Below are positions 1-6,774 of a stretch of DNA of 54,842 bases, piece after piece. The position numbers and the translations under genes are program-made. Positions within the stretch are counted from its first letter, which is position 1. Each line of letters starts with the position of its first letter. The notes under the pieces are model-generated. The model was not told the DNA's origin, ran no database searches, and saw only the letters and a program-made list of their open reading frames with translations. This DNA is from an uncultured Clostridia bacterium (GTDB lineage: Bacteria > Bacillota > Clostridia > Christensenellales > Borkfalkiaceae). Location of the stretch: NCBI GenBank assembly GCA_947625865.1, contig CANQQD010000009.1, forward strand, positions 1 to 54,842. The letters run 5' to 3'.

Positions 1-135
1 CGCGAACGGTGCCCGAACACGGCGTTATTCCTTACGCCGTGTGAGACAACTGTCGAGCAAAGCGAGACTGAGGGGAGGGGCAACAACAAACCAAAGCTCT
101 TCTCCCACCCGTCACTTCGTGACACCCTCCCTCGT
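1..135. repeat. Mosaic of dispersed intergenic repeats
   Basis: Bases 1-50 match 24281-24330 at 48 of 50 positions and contain a hairpin built on ACACGGCG and CGCCGTGT. Bases 50-80 carry the module starting CTGTCGAGC and ending GAGGGGAG, which recurs near 23148 and 43590. Bases 101-135 carry a CTCCCACCCGTC...CACCCTCCC module that recurs near 24371 and 43484. No coding sequence other than the tail of the adjacent minus-strand pseudogene enters this stretch. Confidence 0.75.
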
Positions 136-319
136 CGCCGTAAACCACGTATAGCTCTGCACCTCATCATCTATATAATATCCGTAGTCCGTCCACCCGT
201 TGGCGTTGTCCGCCGGAGGCTTGGGCGTTGCCGTTTTTATCGCCGCACGCTGCAAAGCATAAGGCGCAACACAAAACTGCAATGACCGTCAATAGCAAAA
301 TTACCAATTGCCTTTTCAT
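112..319 (-). pseudogene. Small lipoprotein gene with a one-base frameshift
   Basis: The ATG at 319 is preceded at 7 bases by the Shine-Dalgarno sequence AAAGGAGT. The first 28 codons encode a lipoprotein signal peptide: a Lys-Arg start, a Leu/Val/Ile-rich core and the lipobox Phe-Ala-Ala-Cys at residues 22-25. In the annotated frame the protein would end after 50 residues (stop at 167-169) with an unconvincing arginine/glutamine-rich tail. Removing one base from the T5 run at 234-238 (A5 on the coding strand) gives a convincing 68-residue protein with Lys-Pro-Pro and Trp-Thr-Asp-Tyr-Gly-Tyr-Tyr segments, stopping at 112. The last dozen residues are encoded by repeat-module sequence, so insertion of that repeat may have replaced the original end. 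The gene diverges from the XRE regulator at 443. Function unknown; a sequencing error in the homopolymer is as likely as a real mutation. Confidence 0.6.
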
Positions 320-350
320 TGTTTACTCCTTTATATTCTTTTGTAATTAA

Positions 351-420
351 ATTTTAACTCATTTAGGTTAACCGTTCAAGCGGGCTGGGTTAATATTTTA
401 ACTCATTTTGGCTATACAAT
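351..420. promoter_or_regulatory. Divergent promoters with direct-repeat operators
   Basis: The 14-base sequence ATTTTAACTCATTT occurs at 351-364 and again at 395-408. A leftward promoter reads TTGAAC (379-374), 17-base spacer, TAAAAT (356-351). A weaker rightward promoter reads TTAATA (390-395), 17-base spacer, TATACA (413-418). Each spacer contains an ACTCATTT(A/T)GG copy, and GGTTAACC (366-373) is an added palindrome. This is the expected layout for repression of both genes by the XRE protein at 443; binding is inferred. Confidence 0.5.
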
Positions 421-442
421 GGTATATATCGGAGATAACCTT

Positions 443-739
443 ATGGATGTATGTAAAAGAATAGACGAGTTGCGCAAGCAGCGCGGGTGGTCGATAAACA
501 ATTTGGCGATGGAGGCATTGCTCACGCAATCTACGGTAAACAATCTTTTTGTGCGCAACAGCGAGCCGAAGCTCTCAACGCTCCGCGCCATATGCAATGC
601 GTTCGGCATAACCCTTTCGGAATTTTTCGAGGAAGAGGCACGGGATACCGTTTCCGACCGCCAGCTATTGAATGAAATACAAAAACTATCATCCGAGCAA
701 AGGCACGCCGTTTATACTATTTTAAAGTCCCTCAAATAA
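443..739 (+). CDS. XRE-family transcriptional regulator
   Basis: A 98-residue DNA-binding protein with an N-terminal HTH_3/Cro-CI domain. The helix-turn-helix covers roughly residues 16-45 (SINNLAMEALLTQSTVNNLF), followed by the usual helix ending in LSEFF. The tail, about 25 residues, is a predicted helix (LLNEIQKLSSEQRHAVYTIL) that may dimerise. ATG 443 is preferred over ATG 419 because GGAGA (431-435) lies 7 bases upstream of it, whereas 419 lies inside the apparent -10 region. The protein faces a divergent lipoprotein pseudogene, and duplicated motifs in the gap suggest that it controls itself and that gene. No ligand domain is visible, so the signal is unknown. Confidence 0.8.
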   Translation: MDVCKRIDELRKQRGWSINNLAMEALLTQSTVNNLFVRNSEPKLSTLRAICNAFGITLSEFFEEEARDTVSDRQLLNEIQKLSSEQRHAVYTILKSLK

Positions 740-760
740 AAACAAGCTACCGTTAATCGC

Positions 761-789
761 TTTACATTTTTATTTTTAAAGGCTATAAT
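761..789 (+). promoter_or_regulatory. Sigma-A promoter of ileS
   Basis: TTTACA at 761-766, a 17-base spacer, and TATAAT at 784-789. Transcription should start near 796, just ahead of the T-box structure. Confidence 0.75.
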
Positions 790-799
790 GTATTTGAAA

Positions 800-1040
800 A
801 CTTAATTTAAAGGCAATAATAAAGGACAACGCCCTTTTGTATATCGCTTTTCAGAGAGCCGTCGGTCGGTGCAAGACGGCAAGCGGACATAAGGGATATC
901 ACCTTTTAGCCTACTTTCCGAAAGGCAACGATTAAGAGAGTACGGAAGCGCACCGTCATCCGCGCGGCAAATGTCAGTTTGTTTTGGTGGTTTACAAGCG
1001 TTTATTTTACGTCCGGGGCAGCTCCCCGGGCGTTTTGTTT
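800..1040 (+). ncRNA. T-box riboswitch, isoleucine specifier (ileS leader)
   Basis: This is a tRNA-sensing transcription attenuator. Visible hallmarks, in order: the stem I AG-bulge and apical loop motifs (CAGAGAGCCG at 852-861 and GGTGCAAGACGGC near 868-880); a specifier loop GGATATCACC with the isoleucine codon ATC at 898-900 followed by A; and a T-box segment TTGGTGGTTTACAAGCG ending at 1000, with TGGT at 988-991 complementary to the ACCA end of tRNA-Ile. A terminator follows: stem CGTCCGGGG (1010-1018) with CCCCGGGCG (1024-1032), then TTTTGTTT. Uncharged tRNA-Ile should stabilise the antiterminator and allow ileS transcription. The T-box sequence departs somewhat from the usual GGGTGGNACCGCG. 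Confidence 0.88.
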
Positions 1041-1387
1041 AATAATAAACGGCGCAATCATACGAAAATTTTTGTGAACTTTCAAAATAATTATGTTGCA
1101 AGCAGGGTTTCCCTGCGCCAGCCCTCTCGCCAACGGCAAGGAAAAACCGTTGGCTCGGGCACCGTTCGCGCGGGACGAATGCGCTCACTCATCTCGCTTC
1201 GGCACGCACAGCGCACTGTGCTGTGCTATGAAATGCCTCGCTCGTCTCAATTTGCAAACACTTTTGCCTCGGCGGGGTGAATGCCTGCGATTAAATTATC
1301 GTGGGCGCTTAAAAATCGCAGGCAGAGGGCGAGAAGCCCTCAAATCACGAAAATTCGCAGGCACGGCTTGCCGAGAATTTTGTGAAC
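1041..1387. repeat. Repeat insertion between T-box and ileS
   Basis: About 350 bases of repeat separate the T-box terminator from ileS. Roughly 1167-1236 match 54504-54572, and a reversed, partial copy lies near 24226-24270. Hairpins follow: GCCTGCGATT (1283-1292) with AATCGCAGGC (1314-1323); GAGGGC (1325-1330) with GCCCTC (1336-1341); and an inverted copy of the GTTCACAAAA...TTTTCGTGATTT element at about 1352-1386, which abuts the ileS Shine-Dalgarno sequence. Open frames run through this region but have no start signal and are not taken as genes. Confidence 0.7.
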
Positions 1388-1398
1388 AAGGAGGATTT

Positions 1399-4300
1399 AT
1401 GTTTTATAAGAAAGTAGATACTTCTTTGAATTTCGTCGGTCGTGAAAAAGAAATTATTGATTTCTGGAAAAAGCACGATATTTTCGGCGAGAGCATAAAG
1501 GAGAGCGAGGGCGGCGAGGAATTTTCCTTTTACGACGGTCCCCCCACGGCGAACGGAAAGCCGCATATAGGTCACATTTTAACGCGCGTTATGAAGGACC
1601 TCATTCCCCGCTATCAGACTATGAAGGGCAAGCACGTTTTAAGAAAGGCGGGCTGGGATACGCACGGTCTGCCCGTCGAGCTCGAGGTGGAAAAATCGCT
1701 CGGCTTAGACGGCAAGCCGCAGATAGAAAGCTACGGCATAGAGCCTTTCATAAAAAAATGCAAGGAGTCCGTGTGGAAATATAAGCACGCGTGGGAGGAT
1801 ATGAGCGACCGCGTGGGCTATTGGGTTGACATGGACAACCCTTACGTCACCTACGACGATAAATATATCGAGTCGGAGTGGTGGGCGCTCAAGGAAATGC
1901 ACAAAAAGGGGCTTTTATATAAGGGCCACAAAATTGTGCCCTATTGCCCGCGCTGCGGCACCGCGCTCTCCTCGCACGAGGTTGCGCAGGGCTATAAGCC
2001 CGTAAAGGAAAATTCGGCGGTTGCGCGCTTTAAGGTAAAAGGCGAGGACAACACCTACATTTTGGCATGGACCACAACGCCGTGGACCCTGCCCTCAAAC
2101 GTCGCGCTGTGCATGAACCCCGACGAGCCCTACGTGAAAATAGCCACGGACGCGGCAAAATATATCCTCGCAGAGTCGCTCGTGGGCAGCTTTTTCACCG
2201 ATTACACGGTTTTGGAGAAGAGGTCCGGAAGAGAGTGGGAGGGGCTTGAATACGAGCCGCTGTTCCCCGAGACCGTCACCGAAATAAAGCGCATATCCCC
2301 CGCAAATTCGCCTTTAAAGGCGCATTATGTGGTGTGCGACAGCTATGTAACTATGGGCGACGGCACGGGCGTCGTACACATCGCCCCCGCTTTCGGCGAG
2401 GACGACTACAAGGTCGGCAAAAGATATAATCTGCCCGTAGTCCAGCTCGTGAACGAGCGCGGCTGCTTCGACGACCGTTTTCCCCGCTTGAACGGGCTGT
2501 TCGCCAAAAAGGCGGACAAGACCATTCTCGAGCTGCTCGAAAACAGCGGCAATCTGTTCAGGGTTCTGCCCTTCGAGCACGACTATCCCCACTGCTGGCG
2601 CTGCGACACCCCCCTCTTGTACTATGCAAAGTCGAGCTGGTTCATAGAGGTCACAAAGGTAAAGGACGACATAATCGCCGCCAACCGCTCGGTAAACTGG
2701 ATGCCCGACAACATAAAAGAGGGCAGAATGGGCAATTTCCTCGAAAACGTTGTGGACTGGGGGCTCTCCCGCGACAGATATTGGGGCACCCCGCTGCCCG
2801 TGTGGATCTGCCCCGACTGCGGCGAAATAGAGGTGATCGGCTCCAAGGCCGAATTAAAGGAAAAGTGCGGCATAGCGGGCGATATAGAGCTTCACCGCCC
2901 CTACCTCGACAACCTCACCTGCAAGTGCCCCAAGTGCGGCGGCAAAATGAAGCGCACGCCCGAGGTCATCGACTGCTGGTTCGACTCGGGCTCGATGCCC
3001 TTCGCGCAGTATCATTATCCCTTTGAAAACAAGGACTTGTTCGACGAGACTTTCCCCGCCGACTTCATCTCCGAGGCGGTGGACCAGACCCGCGGCTGGT
3101 TCTACGTTCTGCTGGTTATAAACACAATACTTTTCGGCAGGGCGCCCTTTAAAAACTGCATAGTTTTAGGGCACGTCAACGACAAAAACGGCATAAAAAT
3201 GTCCAAGCACAAGGGCAACGTCGTCGACCCGTGGAGCGTTCTGGATAAGCAGGGCGCGGACGCGGTCAGGTGGTATTTCTACACGGCTTCGGCTCCGTGG
3301 CTGCCCTCGCGCTTCTACGAGGAGGCTGTTTCCGAGGCGCAGCGCAAATATATAGGCACGCTGTGGAACACCTATGCGTTCTTCTGCCTGTACGCCGAAA
3401 TAGACGGCTACGACCCCTCGAAATACGATCTCAAAGATTGCAAATTATCCCTTATGGATAAGTGGATACTCTCAAAACTCAACACGCTCGTGCAATTTGT
3501 GGACGAGGGGCTTGCCGTATATAACATAACGGACACCTCGCGCGCGTTGCAGGACTTTGCGGACGTGCTTTCAAATTGGTATGTGCGCCGCGGCAGGGAA
3601 CGCTATTGGGGACCTGAAATGACGGCAGACAAGGCGGCGGCGTATACCACGCTCTATACGGTGCTCGTCACGCTTTCAAAGCTCACCGCGCCCTATACGC
3701 CCTTCATCGCCGAGATGATGTATCAAAATCTCGTGCCCGCTTTCTTCCCTTCCGGGCCGATATCCGTGCATCTTTGCTCCTTCCCCGCGTCCGACGCAAG
3801 CTATATAGATAAAACGCTCGAGGCGGGCATGGACGAGGTTTTGGATATAGTTATACTTGGCCGCGCGGCAAGGAACGCGGGCAACCTCAAAAACCGCCAG
3901 CCGCTCTCCGAGATGGTAGTCGTCTCCCAGAGAAGCGTCAAACTCTCCCCCGAGGAGATCTCCATTGTTTTGGAGGAGCTCAACGTAAAGAATTTCAAAC
4001 TCGCCGAAAACGCGGAAAAATATATAACCTACAAATTAAAGCCCCAACTCAAAACGCTCGGCCCCAAGTACGGCAAAAAATTGGGCGTTATATCGGCGTT
4101 CCTCTCCGCTTGCAACGCAAAAGAAGTGGTGGAGGCGGTAAAGGGCGGCGGCTCATATGAGATTTCCGGCGAGGACGTAATTTTAAAGCAGGAGGATCTG
4201 CAGATCTTCACCGAAAGCGCAAACGGTTTTGTCTCGGCAGAGGACAAGGGCATAACGGTCGCCCTGAACTCCGAACTCACCGAGGAACTCATAGAGGAGG

Positions 4301-4539
4301 GCGTCGAGCGCGAACTCGTCTCCAAAATACAGAACATGCGAAAAGAGGCGGGCTTTGAGGTGACCGACCGCATAGAGGTATATTATAAAGCCGAGGGCAG
4401 GGCGTTGCACGCGCTGGAGCGCGGCGCGTTTGCCGGCGACGTGCTTGCAAACGTAATATCGGAAGGCAATCACTCGGGCTTTACAAAGGAGCAGAACGTC
4501 AACGGCGAAAAGGTAACTTTAACGCTCGTAAAAGTATAA
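1399..4539 (+). CDS. ileS: Isoleucyl-tRNA synthetase
   Basis: Class I aminoacyl-tRNA synthetase charging tRNA-Ile in the cytoplasm. ATG 1399 follows AAGGAGG (1388-1394) at 4 bases; the open frame continues far upstream through repeat sequence, but that part is not protein-like. The product has 1046 residues. The HIGH signature is in GPPTANGKPHIGHIL near residue 50, and the KMSKS signature appears as KMSKHKGN near residue 600. Between them is the editing domain (TTTPWTLPSN) and Cys-x2-Cys pairs. The anticodon-binding domain follows the KMSKS loop. The length and the lack of a C-terminal zinc finger point to the longer IleS2-like type rather than the roughly 930-residue IleS1. IleS2 enzymes are often mupirocin-tolerant; that is an inference here. 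Expression is expected to be controlled by the upstream T-box. Confidence 0.97.
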   Translation: MFYKKVDTSLNFVGREKEIIDFWKKHDIFGESIKESEGGEEFSFYDGPPTANGKPHIGHILTRVMKDLIPRYQTMKGKHVLRKAGWDTHGLPVELEVEKSLGLDGKPQIESYGIEPFIKKCKESVWKYKHAWEDMSDRVGYWVDMDNPYVTYDDKYIESEWWALKEMHKKGLLYKGHKIVPYCPRCGTALSSHEVAQGYKPVKENSAVARFKVKGEDNTYILAWTTTPWTLPSNVALCMNPDEPYVKIATDAAKYILAESLVGSFFTDYTVLEKRSGREWEGLEYEPLFPETVTEIKRISPANSPLKAHYVVCDSYVTMGDGTGVVHIAPAFGEDDYKVGKRYNLPVVQLVNERGCFDDRFPRLNGLFAKKADKTILELLENSGNLFRVLPFEHDYPHCWRCDTPLLYYAKSSWFIEVTKVKDDIIAANRSVNWMPDNIKEGRMGNFLENVVDWGLSRDRYWGTPLPVWICPDCGEIEVIGSKAELKEKCGIAGDIELHRPYLDNLTCKCPKCGGKMKRTPEVIDCWFDSGSMPFAQYHYPFENKDLFDETFPADFISEAVDQTRGWFYVLLVINTILFGRAPFKNCIVLGHVNDKNGIKMSKHKGNVVDPWSVLDKQGADAVRWYFYTASAPWLPSRFYEEAVSEAQRKYIGTLWNTYAFFCLYAEIDGYDPSKYDLKDCKLSLMDKWILSKLNTLVQFVDEGLAVYNITDTSRALQDFADVLSNWYVRRGRERYWGPEMTADKAAAYTTLYTVLVTLSKLTAPYTPFIAEMMYQNLVPAFFPSGPISVHLCSFPASDASYIDKTLEAGMDEVLDIVILGRAARNAGNLKNRQPLSEMVVVSQRSVKLSPEEISIVLEELNVKNFKLAENAEKYITYKLKPQLKTLGPKYGKKLGVISAFLSACNAKEVVEAVKGGGSYEISGEDVILKQEDLQIFTESANGFVSAEDKGITVALNSELTEELIEEGVERELVSKIQNMRKEAGFEVTDRIEVYYKAEGRALHALERGAFAGDVLANVISEGNHSGFTKEQNVNGEKVTLTLVKV

Positions 4540-4561
4540 ACTATCGCTTTTGTATAACGCA

Positions 4562-4590
4562 AAAAGGCGCGGCATATAGCCGCGCCTTTT
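4562..4590. terminator. Bidirectional terminator, ileS and lipoprotein gene
   Basis: Stem GGCGCGGC/GCCGCGCC with loop ATATA, flanked by A4 on the left and T4 on the right, so it can act on both converging genes. Confidence 0.85.
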
Positions 4591-4602
4591 CAAATTTCAA
4601 AT

Positions 4603-6216
4603 TCAATAGCGTTCCCAGTAATAATTTGCGTATCCTGTCAAATATGTTGCGTTTTGCTCTTTATCGCCCAGCGATTCGCTTTCCCAAACGTACCGGTTTT
4701 CCGTCATATCGGCAGAAGTACTCATCACCCAGCCCACGGGGTTTTCAAACGTTGCGCTTGTAAGCTGTTTGCAGCTTTTAAACGCCCCCTTGGCTATGCT
4801 TTCAAGCGACGCGGGCAAAGTTATTTCCGCAAGCTTTGAGCAGCCGGTAAAAGCCCAGTCGCCTATTGAAGCAAGTGCGCTGCCCGCTTCAAAGCTCACC
4901 TTTTCTATGTTGTAACATTCGGCGAACGTGTAGTTGAGGGCAGTTACGGCGGCGGGTATTACGATTTCGGTTGCCTCCGCGCCGTTTAAATACAGGTTGT
5001 GCGCAAAGTACAGCGGATTTTGCCTGTAATCGGTAAATTCTATGTTGCACCACGCCGACATATCCTCAATATCCACTTTGATATTTTCCGCCGACAGCGG
5101 ACGGAAAGTATTCATTGGCATAGACTTCACGTTTTTGCCTATCTTTATCGTGTCTATGGCTGCACACCCCGTAAATACATACTCATACGCCTCGGCGCAG
5201 GCTTCGGCGTTCCATATCACGGTTTTAAGATTTTTGCAGTTGTGGAAAGCGTTGTTATCTATCTTAACCGTTTTTTCGGGTATGGTAACGGAAGTTAGCC
5301 CCGAATTATAAAATGCGGACGCGCCTATTTCGGTGACGTTTGCCCCGAATTCAACGCTTTCAAGCGCGGAGTGTCCGTTAAAGGACTGCGCGCTTACAAC
5401 GGTAAGACTGTCGGGGAGCTTTGCCACGGTCAAACCGTCGGGAACGGAGATTATTTCAGTCCTTTCCTTATTGAAGAGTATGCCGTTCTCCGTGGCGTAA
5501 TTTTTGTTGTCCCCGGCGACAATTATCTCCGTCAGCGCGGCGCAGTCCATAAAACTGTTGCGTTCAAAAACTTCTACGCCGCTGCCCACATATACCGACT
5601 TCAATTTCGTGTCCGACCTGAACGCCATTACCTTTATCGCCTTTATGGAGTCGGGCAGATAAACTTTTTCCGCCGTGGAGTTGCCCACGATCGCATTGTT
5701 CGTAATTTCCGTTACAGGTAGTCCGCTGTGTTTATCGGGTATCAATATCTCCTCATCTGCGGTTGCGTCCATACCGGAAATCATGTATGCTACGGTAGTT
5801 TCGCCATCTTTTATTTCGGTAAATTCAAAACCTTCCGTGCACGGAGTGTGGCATATTTTGCACTCGTTGTTCTCTATAACGTGCGGGCCGTCATATAGGG
5901 TATCTCTGTAAATTTTGTCATGGCAAAGCCTGCACTCGCGTACGTCCTTGCCTTGCCTTTGCAGACAGGTTGCCGCAATTTCCGTTTGCCAATCCCCATA
6001 GTCGTGCGCCGTCGGGTCTATACTTAAATTCCTTGTCTCCGTGTGTGAGGAATCGCTCTTGCAAACCCTCGTTTCAACGCCCTCCGTAGTGCAGGTGGGC
6101 GGCGTGGTCACTTGCCAGTCGCCCCATTCGTGTACGTGCCCGTCGCCCGCGGTACATGCGCTCAGCCCGGACGCTATGCAAACCGCCGTTAAAAGAGCAA
6201 AGATTTTTGATTTCAT
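4603..6216 (-). CDS. BspA-like leucine-rich-repeat surface lipoprotein
   Basis: A 537-residue exported lipoprotein. ATG 6216 is chosen over the in-frame TTG at 6222 because GGAGG lies 6 bases upstream of the ATG. The signal peptide ends in the lipobox Leu-Ser-Ala-Cys near residue 21. Residues about 27-130 hold cysteine/tryptophan modules of the type HEWGDWQVT...TC...G...R.C, repeated twice and often seen in Firmicutes surface proteins. From about residue 150 there are LRR_5/BspA repeats (LPDSLTVVSAQSFNGHSALE, IPEKTVKIDNNAFHNCKNLK and similar), typical of cell-surface adhesins. The gene diverges from an XRE regulator, and its promoter contains a palindromic operator. Binding partner unknown. 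Confidence 0.85.
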   Translation of the reverse strand: MKSKIFALLTAVCIASGLSACTAGDGHVHEWGDWQVTTPPTCTTEGVETRVCKSDSSHTETRNLSIDPTAHDYGDWQTEIAATCLQRQGKDVRECRLCHDKIYRDTLYDGPHVIENNECKICHTPCTEGFEFTEIKDGETTVAYMISGMDATADEEILIPDKHSGLPVTEITNNAIVGNSTAEKVYLPDSIKAIKVMAFRSDTKLKSVYVGSGVEVFERNSFMDCAALTEIIVAGDNKNYATENGILFNKERTEIISVPDGLTVAKLPDSLTVVSAQSFNGHSALESVEFGANVTEIGASAFYNSGLTSVTIPEKTVKIDNNAFHNCKNLKTVIWNAEACAEAYEYVFTGCAAIDTIKIGKNVKSMPMNTFRPLSAENIKVDIEDMSAWCNIEFTDYRQNPLYFAHNLYLNGAEATEIVIPAAVTALNYTFAECYNIEKVSFEAGSALASIGDWAFTGCSKLAEITLPASLESIAKGAFKSCKQLTSATFENPVGWVMSTSADMTENRYVWESESLGDKEQNATYLTGYANYYWERY

Positions 6217-6245
6217 TTTCAACCTCCGTGTGATCTTTAGCTTAA

Positions 6246-6301
6246 ATTATATAGACAATAAATGTCTAAGTCAAATATTTAAGACGTATTTTGTCTAAAA
6301 T
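6246..6301. promoter_or_regulatory. Divergent promoter with operator in the spacer
   Basis: Leftward promoter for the lipoprotein gene: TTGACT (6274-6269), a 17-base spacer, TATAAT (6251-6246). The spacer is exactly the perfect inverted repeat TAGACA-ATAAA-TGTCTA (6252-6268). A related site, AAGAC...TGTCTA (6281-6297), lies in front of the XRE gene and overlaps its likely -10 box TAAAAT (6296-6301). A protein bound to the first site would block the leftward promoter; the second would give autoregulation. Confidence 0.7.
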
Positions 6302-6307
6302 TATTGT

Positions 6308-6517
6308 ATGGAGATTTTATTCGGGGAAAGATTACGCCTTTTGAGGCAGGAGAAAAGGCTCAGTCAAACCCAGCTTGCCGCTGAGCTGAACACAACGCAA
6401 CGCAAAATTTCGTATTGGGAAATGGGCAAAACCGAACCCGATCTGGCGTCGCTGATGAAGATTTGCGAATATTTCAACGTGTCGGCGGATTTTTTATTGG
6501 GAGCAAAAGATTACTGA
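6308..6517 (+). CDS. XRE-family transcriptional regulator
   Basis: A 69-residue single-domain HTH_3 repressor. The sequence LSQTQLAAELNTTQRKISYW (residues about 19-38) is the helix-turn-helix, followed by EMGKTEPDLASLMKICEYFNVSADFLLG, the standard end of the fold. No effector domain is present. There is no Shine-Dalgarno sequence; the likely -10 box ends 6 bases before the ATG, so the mRNA may be leaderless. The gene diverges from the BspA-like lipoprotein gene, and the gap contains two copies of an inverted repeat, so the lipoprotein gene and the regulator itself are the probable targets. A terminator-like palindrome follows the gene before feoA. Confidence 0.85.
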   Translation: MEILFGERLRLLRQEKRLSQTQLAAELNTTQRKISYWEMGKTEPDLASLMKICEYFNVSADFLLGAKDY

Positions 6518-6525
6518 CACATAAT
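6497..6525 (+). promoter_or_regulatory. Candidate feoAB promoter
   Basis: TTGGGA (6497-6502), a 17-base spacer, CATAAT (6520-6525), overlapping the end of the XRE gene. Transcription would start near 6532, directly before the palindrome at 6536. Confidence 0.45.
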
Positions 6526-6535
6526 CGCCGTACCG

Positions 6536-6559
6536 CGGTCATAGTTTAAACTATGACCG
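6536..6559. promoter_or_regulatory. Perfect 24-base palindrome covering the feoA start
   Basis: CGGTCATAGTTT and its exact complement form a palindrome followed by TTTTT. It can be read as a terminator of the XRE gene, as an operator just after the feoA transcription start, or as an RNA hairpin hiding the feoA ATG (6553-6555), which lies in its right arm. Confidence 0.6.
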
Positions 6560-6774
6560 TTTTTGATTTGAAAAAGGGAGAGGAAGCGGAAGTCGTAAAA
6601 GTAAACGCCGCGGGCGCGGAGAGCGCGCGGCTTTCGGCACTGGGCTTGAAAACCGGCACACATGTGCATATTTTAAGCTATTCGCTGTTTAAAAGCTCGG
6701 CGCTTTTGGGCTTCGGCGCGGTGCGGCTGTCGGTGCGCGCTTCCATAGCGCGGAGAATAGAGGTGAAGAGGTGA
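6553..6774 (+). CDS. feoA: Ferrous iron transport protein A
   Basis: A 73-residue FeoA-domain protein with the SH3-like fold that assists the FeoB ferrous iron channel at the membrane. The N-terminus (MTVFDLKKGEEAEVVKV) and the ending SIARRIEV fit the family. The centre (GLKTGTHVHILSYSLFKSSALLGFGAVRLSVR) replaces the usual Gly-rich DPxxxxxxG segment. No Shine-Dalgarno sequence precedes the ATG, which lies inside a 24-base palindrome. The stop codon overlaps the feoB GTG by four bases (GTGA), implying translational coupling. Confidence 0.85.
   Translation: MTVFDLKKGEEAEVVKVNAAGAESARLSALGLKTGTHVHILSYSLFKSSALLGFGAVRLSVRASIARRIEVKR

Noticed and set aside
1093-1398. N-terminal extension of ileS
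   Set aside because: The extension is encoded by repeat sequence shared with other islands, and the AAGGAGG plus ATG at 1399 give the standard protein.
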